Source: Diphasiastrum complanatum (taxonomy: Eukaryota > Streptophyta > Lycopodiopsida > Lycopodiales > Lycopodiaceae). Taken from it: 64,000 nt of DNA. Positions 62,047 through 64,000 of this stretch are shown here, in pieces (positions within the stretch are counted from its first letter, which is position 1; every line of letters starts with the position of its first letter). The stretch is from positions 61,547,910-61,611,909 of the forward strand of contig CM055095.1 of assembly GCA_029204225.1 (NCBI GenBank), written 5' to 3'. A program made the position numbers and the translations under genes. The notes below the pieces were generated by a model. It saw only the letters and a list, made by a program, of their open reading frames with translations. It was not told where the DNA came from and did no database searches.

Positions 62047-62871
62047 TCATTCTTCTTCATCGAGAGTCTGCGGACAATCTGCCTTGTCTAGTATTGTTCC
62101 AAGTATTATGGGAGTATGCACACCTTTGCATTTGAGGATGTTGAAGTCTTCAATGATCTTTTGAGTGTATTTTTGTTGGTGAAGATACAACTTACCACCT
62201 TTAAAGTCTCTCACGATCTGCAAACCTAGATAGATTTTAGCTTCTCCTAGGTCATCGATCTCAAATATTTTAGAAATGTCTCTTTTGACATCTGAAATTA
62301 ACGTATCTCTTCTTGAGAAGATAAGTGTGTCATCCACATAAATAGCTGAAATGATTATTTCTTTTTGGACATATTTGATATAGACATTTGATTTAGCAAA
62401 TAGAGGTTTGAAGCCTATGGAACGTAGTGCTTCGTCCTTCTTCAAATACCATTGTCTTGCTGCCTATTTGAGACCATAAATGTTTTTATTCATGTGACAT
62501 CCATATTCTGGATATTCTTGGCTTACAAAACCAAGTGGTTGGTCTATTAATAAGTCTTCTTCTAATTCTGCGTGCAGGAAAGCAATTTTCTCATCCACAA
62601 TATGGATTTTCAAATCATGAGCCACTACATACGCAAATAACAAGCGAATTGATGTATGTTTGACTACCGGTGAGAAAGTATCAGTGTAGTTGATCCCATA
62701 CTTCTGTGAAAATCCTTTAGCAACCAACCTTGCCTTGTATCTGATGTTTTCTCCATCAGGACCTGTTTTGATCTTATAGATCCACTTGCACTTGATTGGT
62801 TTTCTGCCATTAGGTATAGGTGCAAGTGTCCATACATTGTTCTTATACGTGGATGGCATTTCGTCCTCCAT
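62047..62871 (-). pseudogene. Element I reverse transcriptase, one stop from open
   Basis: From 62871: WTLAPIPNGRKPIKCKWIYK, YKARLVAKGFSQKYGINYTD, FSPVVKHTSIRLLFAYVVAH, then VDEKIAFLHAELEEDLLIDQ, where the usual DVKTAFLHG has become DEKIAFLHA. NKNIYGLK is followed by a TAG at 62463. After that, IISAIYVDDTLIFS has the intact YVDD catalytic pair, followed by DLGEAKIYLGLQI. Least decayed RT in the window. Confidence 0.9.
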
Positions 62872-62879
62872 TGCCTGAA

Positions 62880-63299
62880 TTCAGTGGTCTTTATCTGGTC
62901 CATCTACAGCTTTCTCGAATGTTTGAGGTTCGTCAGAGAATCCACAAAATTTGATGGTCGTATTAAAAACATCCTGACCATACCTTTCTGGTGGTTTTCA
63001 TTGTCTGTCTGATCTTCTCACAGATGGTTTCGAATTCGATTCTGCAGGTTTTGAGCTCAATATTGATTCGAGCTTTTCTGCTGGAATTTGAGCTGGCGAT
63101 TCGAGTCTATCAAGCACTCGATCTTGAGCTCCCTCTGAATCTGATAAATCTCTTTCATCTTCTGCTTGTTTTTCTTCTGTTGTCGTTGGCAGCTCATAAT
63201 AATTTTTGCGAATTTTATAGCCGACTAGATTACTGTCTGCTATGTATTTTGTCTCATCAAATTTAACATCTCAAACAATTTTTATCTTGCCAGTTTCGG
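62880..63299 (-). pseudogene. Element I integrase-RT linker
   Basis: An acidic, serine-rich linker in broken frames (SDLSDSEGAQDRVLDRLESP-like), as usual between copia integrase and RT. Confidence 0.6.
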
Positions 63300-64000
63300 G
63301 TACATTAACACGACAATATGACGAATGTAACTCAAATCCTACTAGAAAAACCTTGTTCTGTCTTTTCATCGAGTTTCTTTCTCATCTTATATGGTATGTG
63401 CATATACACTGTGCATCCAAATGTTCAAACGTGTGCAAGATTTGGCTTCGACTTCCACCATATCTCATGAGGAGTTTTATCCGATATTCGAGATTTCAGA
63501 ATACGATTCTGAAGATAATTTGATGTAGCCACTGCTTCTTCCCACAACTGTTTTTGTGCTTTCGCATGAGCCATCATACACCTTGCAGCTTCCATTAGTG
63601 TACAATTCCTTCGTTCAGCTATTCCATTGTGTTGACGTGTGTAAGATGCAGTCTTTGTGTGCATAATACCTCGATCAGTACAGTAATCTTTGAATTCATT
63701 TGAAATGTACTCACCTCCACGATCTGTGCAAATTTGCTTCAGTTTATTGCTTGTCTGCTTCTTAGCCCAACTCGTATACTTAACGAATTTCTCGAAAGCT
63801 TTAGATTTGGTACGAATAAAGTATACTACAACAAACTTGTTGAAGTCATCAATAAACGTAATGAAGTACTTTGCATCACCCAACGACAATACTCTAAATG
63901 GTCCACAAATATCTGAATGCACAATTTCAAGTACCTTAGTTGCTTTATAAACATCCTTACTGAAAGGTGTCCTAGTCATCTTGTCTTTAAGACAAGATTC
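63300..64000 (-). pseudogene. Element I integrase (5' end outside window)
   Basis: Open from 63979 to 63425: VLEIVHSDICGPFRVLSLGD (first catalytic D), FITFIDDFNKFVVVYFIRTK, QICTDRGGEYISNEFKDYC (second D), HNGIAERRNCTLMEAARCM (catalytic E), then the start of the C-terminal domain (PHEIWWKSKPNLAHV). The catalytic triad is intact. A frame change near 63425 separates it from KVFLVGFELHSSYCRVNVPE-like sequence down to ~63300. Confidence 0.9.

Larger units (their letters stand above)
61744..64000 (-). mobile_element. Copia element I, truncated at RNase H, runs off the window
   Basis: Order on the minus strand: integrase (from beyond 64000 to ~63300), linker, RT (62871-62100), RNase H start (62046-61744). 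The 3' end is cut within RNase H at ~61744. The family is distinct from G and H. LTRs are not in the window. Confidence 0.88.

Overview
This window looks like nuclear DNA of a land plant. The best evidence is one intact spliced gene of the plant-specific DUF506/PDDEXK_6 family at 9491-11055, set in AT-rich, repeat-dominated sequence. Most recognisable coding sequence is decayed Ty1/copia retrotransposon: tRNA-iMet primer sites of the form TGGTATCAGAGC, gag zinc knuckles, DSGA protease motifs, integrase, YVDD reverse transcriptase and RNase H. There is also a Ty3/gypsy integrase tail with a chromodomain. About 1.5 kb is near-pure (AG/CT)n microsatellite. I see no rRNA gene, no credible tRNA gene and no bacterial-type operon. 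The species cannot be named from the sequence.

Layout. 1-1.3 kb: one copy of a coiled-coil gene fragment; its inverted partner is at 38.4-39.3 kb. 2.3-4.0 kb: Ty3/gypsy integrase tail with chromodomain and two LTR starts (minus). 4.5-5.1 kb: a decayed copia LTR (minus). 5.1-8.0 kb: non-coding, with a palindromic TATA site and a minisatellite. 8.1-11.2 kb: the host DUF506 gene with a GC-richer 5' flank. 12.9-20.5 kb: a pile-up of copia LTRs and gag/pol fragments (plus). 20.5-23.6 kb: two copia fragments (minus) ending in an inverted LTR. 24-29.6 kb: microsatellites, poly-C and one copia RT/RNase H relic. 29.7-33.2 kb: an internally deleted copia element with both LTRs, the 3' LTR cut and joined to a possible host exon. 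34-42 kb: mostly featureless, except a ladder of short hairpin motifs near 40.2-40.7 kb. 43.5-45.0 kb: an En/Spm (Tnp1-like) transposase-related relic (minus). 45.5-48.9 kb: a higher-order tandem array built around a CTCGAG palindrome, followed by an inverted copy of itself. 49.4-50.3 kb: copia leader and LTR (minus). 50.3-53.8 kb: a degenerate multi-exon gene, probably a DNA-transposon transposase. 54.7-64 kb: three copia elements (minus), the last running off the window.

Function. Only the DUF506 gene looks functional. Every retroelement carries stops, frameshifts, truncations or fused fragments, and several junctions are chimeric (14.4-14.8, 19.38, 23.26, 33.20, 54.86 and 56.31 kb). The observations most worth a second look are the ~68-bp-spaced GNRA-hairpin ladder at 40.2-40.7 kb, the foldback palindrome array at 45.5-48.9 kb, the unclassified transposase-like gene at 50.3-53.8 kb, and the paired coiled-coil fragments.
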